Position numbers and translations under genes: made by a program
In this document: positions 1 through 10,704 of the stretch, piece by piece
Layout of the letters: each line of letters opens with the position of its first letter
How positions within the stretch are numbered: the stretch's first letter is position 1
Assembly: GCF_018687715.1 (NCBI RefSeq)
Contig: NC_056762.1
Location: forward strand, 30,740,864-30,804,863
Source: Carya illinoinensis
Taxonomy: Eukaryota > Streptophyta > Magnoliopsida > Fagales > Juglandaceae
Direction: 5' to 3'
DNA length: 64,000 nucleotides
The notes under the pieces: model-generated
Database searches by the model: none
Told to the model about the DNA's origin: nothing
The model's input: only the letters and a program-made list of their open reading frames with translations

Positions 1-565
1 TATATTTTTTAAAATTTTTTCCTAAATTTTACTCATTTTTCAAAAACTTTCTACATCCTATTCCCAATCATTTCTCTATTTTATTAAAATAATATTTCTC
101 TATTCTTTCTTTATTACTTTTTTCTTTTACTTCTATTTACAAAGTTAACTACTTAATATTTTTTCTTATTTTTTGAATTATTACTCTAGTGAATATTTTA
201 AACAAAAATTTAAATTATTTTTTGTGGGTATGATAATATTTTTATAATTAATTTTTTTATATTTTCGTAATTATTTAAATTATTTTTAAAATTATTATTT
301 AAAATTATAATAAATATGAATATAATAGAAAGTGTAAATCATTAGAAATAGATAAATATAATAGAAAGTGCAAATAATTATAATAAAATATTAATAAAAA
401 ATAATATGAAGATATACAGTAATTTTTTAAATATGGAGAATCAGTATATATTTCATAAATACTTATTTCAAAATAAAAATTCGGATGTAGACGTGATTTT
501 AAATAAATTCTTAAAATTTCTATCAAATCACGAGGACAAGTACCATTTGCGGTACGGTTGGAGAT
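1..565. other. AT-rich intergenic DNA, no gene seen
   Basis: Very AT-rich sequence. A motif of about 17 bases around ATAATAGAAAGTG occurs twice near 320-380. The short ORFs here contain low-complexity residues and resemble no family I know. Confidence 0.6.
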
Positions 566-1280
566 GCTCTAATCACATCATTGATCTAAAAAAGGACAAA
601 ACACATGCATGTAATCATAAATACCACACCAACCTCCCTCTTTCGATTAAATAAAAACTTATTCTTGTATAAAGTTTTTATAAGATTACTTTTTTTTTTT
701 AAATTAAATTGAATTGTAAAAAATAATATTTTATAAATTTTATTAAGAAGAATTTAATTTTTTTTTAAATTTAGATAAGTTTAACTTTTTAAATTAAAAT
801 AAATTTAATTTAATTTATAAAAAATTAAAAAATAACAATAGATCTTAACAATGATTAATTTAAAATAAATTAAAATGAGTTAAACGAAATACAACCTAAT
901 GAAAACATTATATTCTGTTCTTCGTGGAAAGGATGGATTACCTTACCTGTATAATGACAATAATGATGCAGCTAATATTTTAATCCGCCAATCATTCCAT
1001 AAAAAGTTACATTAATTCCAACAACAACACATCCGATCCCCCTTGCTTAGGAAAAAAAAAAAAACATCCGATACCCCGCATTATTAGTTTTGAGCAGCTC
1101 TTTTGTCATAAAGCTTTTTTACACTAAGGCTGCAAGAATTAATGCAAGTTCGATGCATGCATCTTTAACTCATATGACTTAAACTCATAAGACTTAAATT
1201 GTTAAAGGGTTCCAATCATTATATATGCTGAATCATGTGTCCCCCCACTAAAGGGTGCAGGAATATTGCTTGGACGTTCA
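566..1280 (+). repeat. Segmental duplication A, first copy
   Basis: Matches 6447-7060 in the same orientation. Shared blocks include AATCACATCATNGATCTAA at the left, TATTCTGTTNTTCGTGGAAA in the middle and TGCAGGAATATTGCTTGGAC at the right. Small indels separate the copies; copy 1 has an extra A-rich stretch near 1050. Homology stops at about 1280, where retroelement-like sequence begins. No coding potential is seen. Confidence 0.85.
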
Positions 1281-2766
1281 GTATCCCGACTGCCCAACAC
1301 AGCTCACGACGAGTTCCGTCCTAATGCGTCGTCCCGCCCCTGGCCAAACGCAGGGAACAATGAAGTGAATTCAGTCTAAATGTATCGCTTAACATCCTCC
1401 AAAGACACAAGGTGAGTTTAGCCTCCGGTTTCTACTTCCCATTAAAGGCCTAAAACAAGTTGCTTGCCCCTCGGTGGCCCGTCTTGCCATTGGCCCTGTA
1501 ACAAGTTAACAAGTAGGAAAGGTCAGGGATCACCTGACCTCCTAGATGCCCAAAAGGGCCTACAGGTCACTTACCAGCCCAACTGCATTCATGTGCATTC
1601 TGTGCGGTAGAAATCACCTCTAGCCTAACTCCAGTTAAATTTTATATGAGATCAGGATTATTCAACTACAAAAAGAAGGTCAAGCCCGCTATCAAATTGA
1701 CCATAAAGCCGACAACGATGTCTCTTACTCGACATGCCCATCCGGAACGTGCAGAATATATGCGCAAGGTGCAAGTAGGAGAAGGTAAGGGAAGCTAGCT
1801 TAAAAAGGGGTTGTCAAGGAGAGACAAGTATTGTGTGTCTACAGACTTGCCTTAACCCCCGTTTCCGTAGATTAGATTGACGAAAGGGTTTCGGCAAACC
1901 CATCAGGCCGGCCACGAAAAAGTAAAGCAAAACGCAACGAGTCTAAATGGGCAACAAAACAAAAAAAAAGGGGGGGGGGGGGAGGGAGAAAAGAGAGACG
2001 AAATGAAATGCAAGTTCATTCACAATTGGAGTCTTTACAAAGAGAAAAAAGAAGAGGAAAATTACACAAAAGTGTTACGAAGCAAGAAATACAAAATCAT
2101 GAGGGAGGAGCATCAAGATTCGCCTTAGACTCAATGGGGTCGACCTCTGGCGCATCAAAGCCCTCCTCAGGAGTGGCGGGGTCAACTTTAGGAGTGTCAG
2201 GGTCTACCCCGGCCCCCTTAGGATCAGTCGTGAGAGCTTCAGAGTCATGAGAAAAGGCATTGGAGATCCTGTCTCATCCCAAATCGCAATCGTGCTCAAG
2301 GGCATTGGGATCTTAAGGGAACTCACGGACGTCAAGAGCTCTCAAATGTGCCTCAAGCACCCCCCAAATCCGCTTGAGGGTTCTCAATGACATGGTCCCA
2401 CATCCTCTTGAGGCATTCAATATACCCATACGCCCAAACTTGGTCATGGACAAAGAGGGCTGATCTCAGCTGTCCATCTAGGTGGGAAGCAACCTCTTGG
2501 ACTTGGGACAAATCGCTTCTCAAATCCGCGATAACTGCGTCCTGGGCGGCCAACCTTTATTGGATTTTTCCCAATTCCTTTGAAGCCTCTTCGACCCTCA
2601 TCTTCTCCTGGTTGGCAATGGCTTGAGTGGCCGACAGTGAGTCCTCTGGCCCCTTCAAAGCATCTGAGAGGGACCTACATTCCTCCTTTAGCAGCTTGAG
2701 TTGTTGAGCCTCAGAGTCTTGGCAGCCCCTCAACTCAGTGTTCTCCACCTGAGTTGAGTGTTGCAA
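1281..2766 (-). mobile_element. Retroelement remnant with a gag-like coiled-coil ORF
   Basis: GC content is clearly higher than in the flanks. On the minus strand, 2766-2353 encodes two adjacent ORF pieces (69 and 66 residues). They are rich in Glu, Lys, Gln and Leu and look like coiled coil. Phrases such as SLSDALKG, LRSDLSQVQEVASHLDG and YGYIECLKRMWDHV remind me of gag-like proteins of plant LTR elements. The 1281-1880 part would be downstream non-coding or LTR sequence. No LTR pair, primer site or TSD was found, so family and borders are uncertain. Confidence 0.4.
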
Positions 2767-3180
2767 TTAGGGGTGAGATTCGGCCGGTCCGGACTGGCAA
2801 AACCGACCTGATCGAACCGAAATAGTTCCAGTCTGGTCTGGTCCAAATTTCATCAAATCAAATGAGCTCGGTTTGGTCCCGGTTTAGGGGTTTTTCACCC
2901 TGAACCAGATCGAACTAAATCGAATGAAATAATAAAAAATATATTTAATTATTTATATATGTATATATAAATTAATTATATAATTATTAACTAATAATCT
3001 AATATGGTATCAAAGAAATAATAATACTAAAATACCAACAATCTAATAGTTTGATAAAACTATTGTAATATTGTTATATTTAGTTTCTATATTAATATAG
3101 TTATATTAAATCATTATAATAGTCTAATATATAGCTATACTAATAAATTAATAATCTACTATTAATATTTAACACTATTA
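2767..3180. repeat. CCGG/GGTTCGG-type dispersed repeat, copy 1
   Basis: Starts ATTAGGGGTGAGATTCGGCC. A head rich in CCGGTCCGG, GGTCTGGTC and GAACCGA is followed by AT-rich sequence with many TATAG/CTAATA motifs. The same ACACCCCTAAT end and CGGTTCGG vocabulary recur at 10234-10511 and 63464-63605 (both opposite strand). It is a non-coding repeat family of unknown class; the right border here is approximate. Confidence 0.55.
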
Positions 3181-3728
3181 TATAGACAGCCCAGTACCAC
3201 CCGTATCTTGCTTCCTTGTCTCAACCAAGAGCCTCCATGTAAGGCCACATCCCACCTCGGCCAACCACTATCCATACACTGATGTCCATTGTAACTTCAC
3301 CACCGTACCACGTTGCGGGCGCCACGAGCCGCTACAAACCTAAGCCGAAAGCTACTCGGCCAGCTCTAGCCCATGTACGTAGCCACAGGTGAAGCGCCCA
3401 TGGTTGCACCGCCGTGAACAATCTTCACCCAGCTTTGGCCTCCCTCTCTCTCACGTTAGTTTCTCTCTTTCTCTCTCCACGTTCCCTCTCACTCTGATAT
3501 AACAGACACCATCCCACCATCCATATTACCTTGCTAATATTATCATAGATATACAAAGGAAGAAAAGCAAGCAAATCCAACCCGATGATAACAATAGGAA
3601 ATAGAGAAAATGTGCAAACCTAGAGAACTTCCAACATACCTTGACTAATCGAGTCAATGTTGAGTCTTTGAATCTAGAGAAAATTGAGATGAGAGTTAGT
3701 ACGAGCGAGGAGAATGAATGCGATTTTT

Positions 3729-3730
<2 letters not shown>
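3181..3730. other. GC-richer non-coding segment, no gene identified
   Basis: A more GC-rich island (about 3181-3500) inside AT-rich DNA, with CT-rich runs near 3440-3490. No ORF of useful length and no recognisable motif. It could be the interior of a non-autonomous element, since it lies between two repeat-like stretches. Confidence 0.4.

Positions 3731-3801
<71 letters not shown>
3731..3801. repeat. (GA)n microsatellite
   Basis: An almost perfect run of about 35 GA units, directly readable in the sequence. Confidence 0.98.
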
Positions 3802-3803
<2 letters not shown>

Positions 3804-4002
3804 TTTTTGCTGGAGAAAGATTGAAAGTGAAAGAGGGACTGGAAGATCGGGCTATGAGTTTATCGGGTGATTTTGCATTTTCTCAAGGTTGGACCTACAT
3901 CTAATTTCAACTCGAATTTATTGAGTGGGTTAGATTGGGTCTATCGGGTAGGATGGGCCATCACTTTTTTTGTTTTTTTTCCTTCTTGCACAAGCCTAAA
4001 TA

Positions 4003-4466
4003 TAATGATGACTCAAGAGGTGGTAGAGATGTACAATCATCGGATAATAAAAATAAATAGAAATAATAAAAGATAAAAGAGATATAAAAATTTACTTAAT
4101 TTGATATTGTGAAGTGCGAATATGTATAAGTTACAAGCTTTCCACTTTCACTCTTACATTTTACAACTATAAAAACAATTTCATAGAATTAAATCTACAA
4201 ATTGACTTAGATTCAATAATACTTTAAATTTACTTTACAATAAAATTAGGTTTATAATCTAACACACTACATTAAGTTACGTTAGTTTATGAATTTATTT
4301 TTATAAAATTTTAATGTAACTAAAACATTTTTTATAGAATAAACTCTCTAAAAGAGCAGAAGAATAAACTCCTTGAAAATCCTTCTCTACTCATCATAAT
4401 TTATTTTTTCATTTATCTTTACTCATCATAATTTGTATAATATATTTAAATATGGAGACTATATTA
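4003..4466 (+). repeat. Segmental duplication B, first copy (MITE-like)
   Basis: Matches 5813-6276 in direct orientation. It begins near ATGACTCA(A/T)(G/A)AGGTGG and ends near ATATATTTAAATATGG(A/G)GAC. Its middle has inverted-repeat character, with ATAGAATTAAATCTACAAAT on one side and TTATGAATTTATTTTTATAA on the other, resembling the MITEs at 23341-23520 and 42680-42850. No coding capacity. Confidence 0.8.
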
Positions 4467-5329
4467 GGTATGAAAGGCATCCCCAAGTACAAAGAAATCT
4501 CTGGAAACTCTCTATTCACTCACACAAAATATTGAGACGATATTGACTTTGGCATTGCAGACTCTCCGGCCTCTACCAAGGCCACCGTCTCTTGGTATTT
4601 TCTCTGTGTTCATAACTCCAAGACTGAAAATTCAAGTTGTTGAGAGCCTGGCCTAAAAGTATGTGAAACACAACGTTAACACAACTAATCATTATCTCAC
4701 ATATCACACATCACATTTATTTTTATTTATTTAATTTTATTCTTATTAAATTAATTTTTTTATTTTATTTATTATCTATACACCACATATTTAGTAAAAA
4801 TAATTAAAAAATTATATATTATATATAATATGTTGTATAGAGATAATTAGTAGAACTTTTCTTAAAAAATTCAATGCAAAGCATGTTTTATTGTGGTTGT
4901 ATCGATATCTCTTTGCCTCGTAAAAAAGGACTTAATGAAAATTTTGATCTTTTTAAAGAAATTACTTATCAACTATAAATATAGGATTAAATTAATTACA
5001 AAAATATTTATTTCACGCAAAATTTTTCTGTCATCAAACCTGAGCTGAGTGCTGCAACGTGGGTGGGCGCAGTCAATTCCATAGAAATGGGTCCTGGATT
5101 TGACATTGCTACCTGTGATTAATGCGATTAATTAATTATAACGACGCCTACTTTATTGGTTGTTCAATGTTCATAATTTTGTTTCTTCAATTGTTGTCAA
5201 CAGTTTGTACAACATAAAAACTCTGCTCAAATTTCTCTCATTTTTTTGGCTTTCGATCGTTTTCTCGAGAAAGGGACAGAAAGAGGGAGAATGCACACCA
5301 CATGGTAGTAAACTGTAAGAACTTCTTTA
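4467..5329. other. Intergenic DNA, no gene seen
   Basis: AT-rich sequence with scattered short homopolymers. No recognisable coding region or terminal repeats. Confidence 0.5.
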
Positions 5330-5670
5330 GAAATAGTCTTCTCCCAAAATTCTCAATCTTATTTCATTTTCTTTTTAAATATAATTTAAATACTAAAATT
5401 TTAAACTAAACATTATAACATTTTCAAACTAATTATTATAATTTTTTCAAACTTTTAAACAAAAAATAAAAAATAATTTAATTTTTTCAAATTTCTAAAA
5501 AAAAAAATATTATAAAAATATTTTAACATTATAATATTCTCTATTAATTTTTTTTTCTCTATTTTTCCGAAATCTAAAAAATATTCAAATCAAACTATCT
5601 CATTATTATTAATAAATTATCTTATTATTATTTATAAAATTTTCATCTCATCTCAGTCTTCGAACGAGCT
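5330..5670. repeat. AT-rich MITE-like repeat with CATCTCATCTCA end
   Basis: Runs from about CTTCTCCCAAAATTCTCAAT to TTTCATCTCATCTCAGTCTT, with long A/T runs between. It shares vocabulary (TTATAATAATGAGATAA, AAATTTGAAAAA) with 14500-14680 in the opposite sense. This resembles very abundant GAGATGAGATGAG-ended MITE-like repeats that I recall from woody dicots. No TSD was resolved. Confidence 0.4.
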
Positions 5671-5812
5671 CTCACCATATGATATTTACTTTGAGGAAAT
5701 TATCACATTCTAGCCTTCTCTAGCATGTTATAGTCTTGGACTACTTGTAAAATGAAAACCATTGATGGTATTTTTTGGATATGGCAGTCAACAATTAGTT
5801 GGATGATCCGAA

Positions 5813-6276
5813 TATAATGCATGACTCATAAGGTGGCAGTAATGTGCGACCATCAAATGATAAAAATAAATAGAAATAATAAAAGATAAATATAAAGATT
5901 TACGTAATTTGATATTATGAATTACGAACATGTAAGTTACAAGCTTTGCACTTTGAACCTTATATTTTACAATTATAAAAAAAAAAATTTTATCGAAATA
6001 AATTTGTAAATTAAGTTAAATTCATATAATACGTTAAATTTATTTTATAATAAAAATAAATTTATAATCTAATATATTATATAAAATTACGTCAATTTAT
6101 AAATTTATTTTTATAAAATTTTAATATAACTAAAACATTTTCTACAGAATAAACTTTAAAAGAGAAGAAGAATAAACACCTTGAAAATCCTTCTTTACTT
6201 ATCATAATTTATTTTTTCATTTGTCTTTACTCATCGTGATAATTTGTATAATATATTTAAATATGGGGACCATATC
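5813..6276 (+). repeat. Segmental duplication B, second copy
   Basis: Direct copy of 4003-4466 with many substitutions and small indels. Both end at an ATATTTAAATATGGNGACNATAT motif, after which the sequences diverge. Confidence 0.8.
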
Positions 6277-6446
6277 AGCCATGCGTCCAGCAAAAGCCAT
6301 TACGTAGACTACAGTACCTGAGTTAATCTACCACTATTATATATGTCTTTAAATGGCCGATTTTTTCTATTCAAAATATTCAGATAATTTCGAGGACGTA
6401 AAGTCGTAAAGGTTGAAACTTGAAATGGGGTTGAAAACAACAGGAG

Positions 6447-7060
6447 TACAATCACATCATCGATCTAAAAAAGGACAAAACGCATGCATGTAATCATAAA
6501 TGCCACACTAACCTCCCCCTTTCGATTAAATAAAAACTTATTCTTGTATCATGTTTTTTACAAGCTTTTTTTTTTTTTTTTTTTTTAAATTGAGTTGAGC
6601 TGTAAAAAATAATATTTTATAAATTTAGATAAGTTTAATTTTTTAAACTAAAATAAATTTAATTTTTTTATAAAATCTTTTTATCGATAATTAATTTAAA
6701 ATAAATTAAAATAACACAACCTAAGAAAAATATTATATTCTGTTGTTCGTGGAAACGATGGATTACGTTACATTTATAATGACAACAATGATGCAGCTAA
6801 TATTTTAATCCGGCGATCATTGCATAAAAAGTTACATTAATTCCAACAACAACAGATCCGATCCCCCGCATTATTAGTTTTGAGCCGCTCGTGAGTTTTG
6901 TCATAAAGCTTTTTTACAGTAAGGCTGCAAGAATTAATGCAAGTTGCATGCATGCACTTTAAATCATATGACTTAAGTTGTTAATGGGGCCCAATCATTA
7001 TATATGCTGAATCATGTGTTCCGCCCCACTGAAAGGTGCAGGAATATTGCTTGGACGGTT
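6447..7060 (+). repeat. Segmental duplication A, second copy
   Basis: Direct copy of 566-1280. It continues past the TTGGACG junction into sequence absent from copy 1 (GTTGAGCTTGGTGCACACG). This suggests that copy 1 was interrupted or truncated there by the retroelement remnant. Confidence 0.85.
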
Positions 7061-8370
7061 GAGCTTGGTGCACACGAGCAAGCAAATCCTGAGGTGAGAG
7101 ATCGAATACATGAAAACATGTTAAATGATGACTTTTTTTTTTTCTTTCTTGTTTTTTTTCGCTTGTAGACTGTAGATTTGGTGACTATCCTTTCGTTGTA
7201 GTTGAATTGTTAGGTATGTGTGATGGGGATGTACTGGTGAGGAGGATCCCACAATTATTGCTGGGACCTGACACACTCACACTCCATTAATTTGTAAGCA
7301 TTAAGGACAAAATGGTTTCGGGATGTGTGTATTTGGTGGTGGTGAACATCTTGATGATTCTATTGCCCAACTTCCACAACCTCAAATAGTGGTCAATATG
7401 ACATTTTATTTCCCTAATCATGATGATCAATGAAGATTTGACTACTTTTACAAACTAATAATTCTTTCTTTTATTATTATTATTATTACTATTTTATGCA
7501 AGTTCTATGATTGAAATGGGATCGATTGATAACTTGAAGATGAATTGGATTAAGAAATGAATGATGAACTATATATAGTCTTCTAAATAAAATATTGTTT
7601 CAAAATTTGAATTCTTTAAAAAAAATGAATTTTCTTTTACAACAATTATAGAATTTGAAGAAAAAAGGGAAAAAATAATTTTTATTAATTCAGTCAAATT
7701 GAGCCGTTAAATGATATGTTTAGTTGCGGATCAGCGGTATACCTACGTTGGTTCTGTAAATGATGAGTGGACTCTGTTGGGCTATCAAAATAGCCTAAAA
7801 ATGACAGTGGACTGAAAAAGAATTAAAAATGGGTCCAAGAGTAGACATTGGACCGAGCATTCAACTTTGGGCCAGTCTAAAATATTTTCTTCTGAATATT
7901 TCTAACGTCTGACAATGGTAAAAAACTGCTAGTCCTTCCTAATAAAATCCCTTAAACCATAACACCATATGTTATGGCCCATAAGGAATGCAAAATTTGA
8001 GTGGCCCATAAGGAATCGCTTGCTACACAAACGGTGGTGAAGTTAGAACATATATAAAACACCAAAAAATTTTGGAAATGGAAGAGGGTGAGTTCAGTAA
8101 ATAAAAGGTAAAGGACAATATCATCAAGGCTTTTGTTTAATTGTTTCCAAGACTCCAAGCCCCATGTTCAGCAAAAGCTCACCATCATCCCCAAAGAACA
8201 CAGATAACGTATTCTACAATGTGTAAATCATTAGAGGAATAACCGAAGACGAGGGAAAGTTGAGGCAAAAGAAACCATCAAAGATCCGAAGAGCTGCAAC
8301 AGACAGTGAAGTATAGAAAATTTTTAATATATTCTTTGTATATTATATACTTTGCTACAATAAACACAAG
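7061..8370. other. Intergenic DNA upstream of the tRNA gene, no gene seen
   Basis: Mixed-composition sequence with a poly-T stretch near 7130-7155. The small minus-strand ORF at 7952-8158 has no recognisable domain. I see no exon chain or element ends. Confidence 0.5.
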
Positions 8371-8442
8371 GGATCCGTGGCGCAATGGTAGCGCGTCTGA
8401 CTCCAGATCAGAAGGTTGCGTGTTCGATTCACGTCGGGTTCA
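8371..8442 (+). tRNA. trnW: tRNA-Trp (anticodon CCA)
   Basis: A 72-base cloverleaf. Acceptor GGATCCG pairs with CGGGTTC, followed by discriminator A. The D arm is GCGC/GCGC around AATGGTA, the anticodon stem TCTGA/TCAGA encloses loop CTCCAGA (CCA at 8403-8405), and the T arm GCGTG/CACGT encloses TTCGATT. Internal A-box (TGGCGCAATGG) and B-box (GTTCGATTC) promoters are intact. There is no intron and no encoded CCA tail, as expected for a nuclear gene. A TTTTT run about 20 bases downstream fits RNA polymerase III termination, and CAA-type motifs lie just upstream. Confidence 0.97.
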
Positions 8443-8461
8443 ATTCCCTTCGATCTCGGTA

Positions 8462-8466
8462 TTTTT
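8462..8466 (+). terminator. Pol III oligo-T terminator of tRNA-Trp
   Basis: A TTTTT run about 20 bases 3' of the tRNA gene, the usual RNA polymerase III stop signal. Confidence 0.6.
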
Positions 8467-8575
8467 ACTTTTGCCCAATCAGTAAATGCCACCTGTTTAC
8501 AGAAACTGAGAAACCAACTCTAAGACCATAAAATGCCATATATTATAGTAGCTCTTTTATTGCCCATAACTATGA

Positions 8576-8690
8576 TCGACTATTGATGCAGACGTCCTTG
8601 TCCCCTTCTCATGCATGCAACAAAGAAGGACAAAAATTATGAAAGAGATATGCTGGGAGACAATCAGATGTGATGCGGCGTCTGGAAGAA
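8576..8690 (+). repeat. Short duplication C, first copy
   Basis: Matches 10585-10690 in direct orientation around GTCCTTGTCCCCTTCTCATG and GAGATATGCTNGGAGACAAT. The two copies flank the gypsy relic and the CCGG repeat. The second copy sits immediately 3' of the RAD1 stop codon, so this copy is probably a duplicated piece of the RAD1 3' flank. Confidence 0.75.
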
Positions 8691-9102
8691 GAAGAACCAA
8701 AGTGAACTGAAGTGTCAACCCGTCGTGAGGGAACACTAGGGCGAAGATGTGGTCGTAGGCTTAGTGACGGGCCGCAGAAGAATAAAGCTTAAGATCAATT
8801 AGAGAAGCAACATGGATCGTGGGCTTAATACGGGCCCAACTATGTTCGTTATCTATTTTAATTACAATCAGTATTGTAAGGGTCAAGAGCCCATTCAGAG
8901 TAAGGACTCCCAAGTAATTTACTGTTTCTGGTATATTAGCCTGTACCCTAATCATCTAAAATGGTATTCTGTTATTGTTCTTGTAGAGGTGCTTTCCCTC
9001 CAAGAAAGTGTGGCCACGTTTAATCACTATTCTATCTCTCTTTCATACTATTTTCTATTACAAGTAGTATCCTAGAGACTAAGTCCTGCTTTCTTGTATC
9101 TC

Positions 9103-10233
9103 AATGGCAGAAGGCACCCGTTTGAAAGATCTTCATGAAGGCTTCACCTCCTTCAAGAAGTCCATTGAATCACACATCAAGAATAAACAACAATGGAGAA
9201 AATTGTGGACAGTAGATGATACCTTATTCTGGTGACATCCAACCCAGATTTGTGAGACTTGATTTTCCACCGTTTGATGGGGATGATCTACATGGATGGC
9301 TTTACAAGGTAAAACAGTTTTTTGCATTCCATAACACTTTACCACAGCATCATTTTAGATTAGTATCTTTTCACATGATTGGGAAGGCTTTGGTTTGGTT
9401 TCAAGACGTTGATGAGTTAGGGTTATTAATTAGGTGGGATGAGTTTGTAAATATTCTCCTAATACGTATTGGCCCTAGTAGTTATGGAGTAACTCACTAA
9501 TCTACAGCATTTTTCTGAAAATGATAAGCTGAGTTTTCTCAATGGACTAAAAGATGACATTCATTTGACTATTAAGATGCTTAACCCTTCCACTTTGATT
9601 ACAGCCTATGGGCTTGCTAGAATCCAAGAGGAAAAAGTATCCCTCCATATAAAGCCAAACACATGACCTATTTATTCCCACTATGTTGAACCAACCACCA
9701 TTGAAGCAGCTACCATAGAACCAATCCACCTCAAAACCCAACCAAGGTTGTAGTACCAATCTATAAAATCAGTCAAAACTAAATGAAAATAAGAAGAGAA
9801 AAGGATTTGTGTTATCATTGTTATTCTAAATGGCACCTTGGACATCGATGTAATAGCCCTAAGTTGTATTTGATTGAAGAAGTGGAAAAGGAGAGTGCTG
9901 AGTTGTTGGAAGACACTGGCCAATCTGTTGTCCAGAGTGAAGAAGGCAGGCTGTGTAATGTGGAAAAGGCTTTGCAAAAGACCCCTGAAATTGGCTCTAT
10001 GAACCCTAAGGCTGTGCGAGAGAAAGGCAAAATTGGTAAGCAATGGGTTGTAATACTTATTGATTCAAGAAGTAACTATAACTTCTTGAATCCAGCAGTG
10101 CTTTCTAGGGTTCATATATCCCTAGCGGAAGAGGATAAAATTAGGGTCAAGGTAGCAAATGGAGAGATGGTGGATAGTAAGGGCAAGGTAACGGGAGTGA
10201 ATGTTTCAATTCAAGGGACTTGTTTTTTGAAAA
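9103..10233 (+). pseudogene. Ty3/gypsy gag-protease relic
   Basis: Degenerate retrotransposon coding sequence. A start ATG at 9103 opens MAEGTRLKDLHEGF..., which soon shifts frame. The gag core follows at 9216-9500 (RLDFPPFDGDDLHGWLYKV, then GKALVWFQD), then a CCHC zinc knuckle at about 9810-9850 (CYHCYSKWHLGHRC). The retroviral-type aspartic protease start is near 10050-10090, reading LIDSRSNYNFL where families of this type have D-S/T-G. The catalytic Gly is therefore Arg. Frames are broken at several points, and the sequence stops inside the protease at the CCGG repeat. No LTR was recognised. It is not simply the missing 5' half of the pol relic at 19809-22700, because both carry the same protease segment. 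Confidence 0.85.
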
Positions 10234-10511
10234 CTAATTACGCATTGATTACCCTTTTAAACCGATACCTCCACTTTTACCGATTCCGATCCGGTTTGTT
10301 CTGGTTCAGTCTGATTTTTCAATTTTAATAGTATTAATATATATTAGTATTTGTTATAGTGATTTTAATTTATTATAACTATATCATTGATAGTCCTAAA
10401 AAGTATAGAATTAGAACCGGCCGGTCTTGAAACTAAGAGAATGAGTCCCGGACTTGATCGGTTCGGGTCCGTCCGGTCCGGTTTTCCGGTTAATTTTTAC
10501 ACCCCTAATGA
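10234..10511 (-). repeat. CCGG/GGTTCGG-type dispersed repeat, copy 2
   Basis: Begins near ACCCTTTTAAACCGATACC and ends TTTTTACACCCCTAAT. Both ends are CGGTTC/CCGGTCCGG-rich, with an AT-rich TATTAATATATATTAG core. It is the opposite orientation of copy 1 (2767-3180) and interrupts the gypsy protease relic. Confidence 0.6.
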
Positions 10512-10584
10512 TTTGCCATCCAATCGAAGCCATTTCAGAAAAATGAATGATGAACAACAATTCAAAATATGAAGTTATGAACGG

Positions 10585-10690
10585 CTATGATAGAGATGTC
10601 CTTGTCCCCTTCTCATGCATAAAGAGACAAAATTAGCATGAAGAGATATGCTAGGAGACAATCAGATTCATTGAGAAGCTGAAATGTGCA
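10585..10690 (+). repeat. Short duplication C, second copy (RAD1 3' flank)
   Basis: Direct repeat of 8576-8690, ending about 15 bases beyond the RAD1 stop codon. It is probably part of the RAD1 3'UTR. Confidence 0.75.
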
Positions 10691-10704
10691 ACCAGTTGCA
10701 AATG

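Noticed and set aside
1877..2250. Lys/Glu-rich ORFs near 1.9-2.2 kb
   Set aside because: Driven by an A/G-rich low-complexity tract within the retroelement remnant.
9133..9345. Minus-strand ORFs across 9133-10043 as genes
   Set aside because: They are antisense shadows of the gypsy gag-protease relic.
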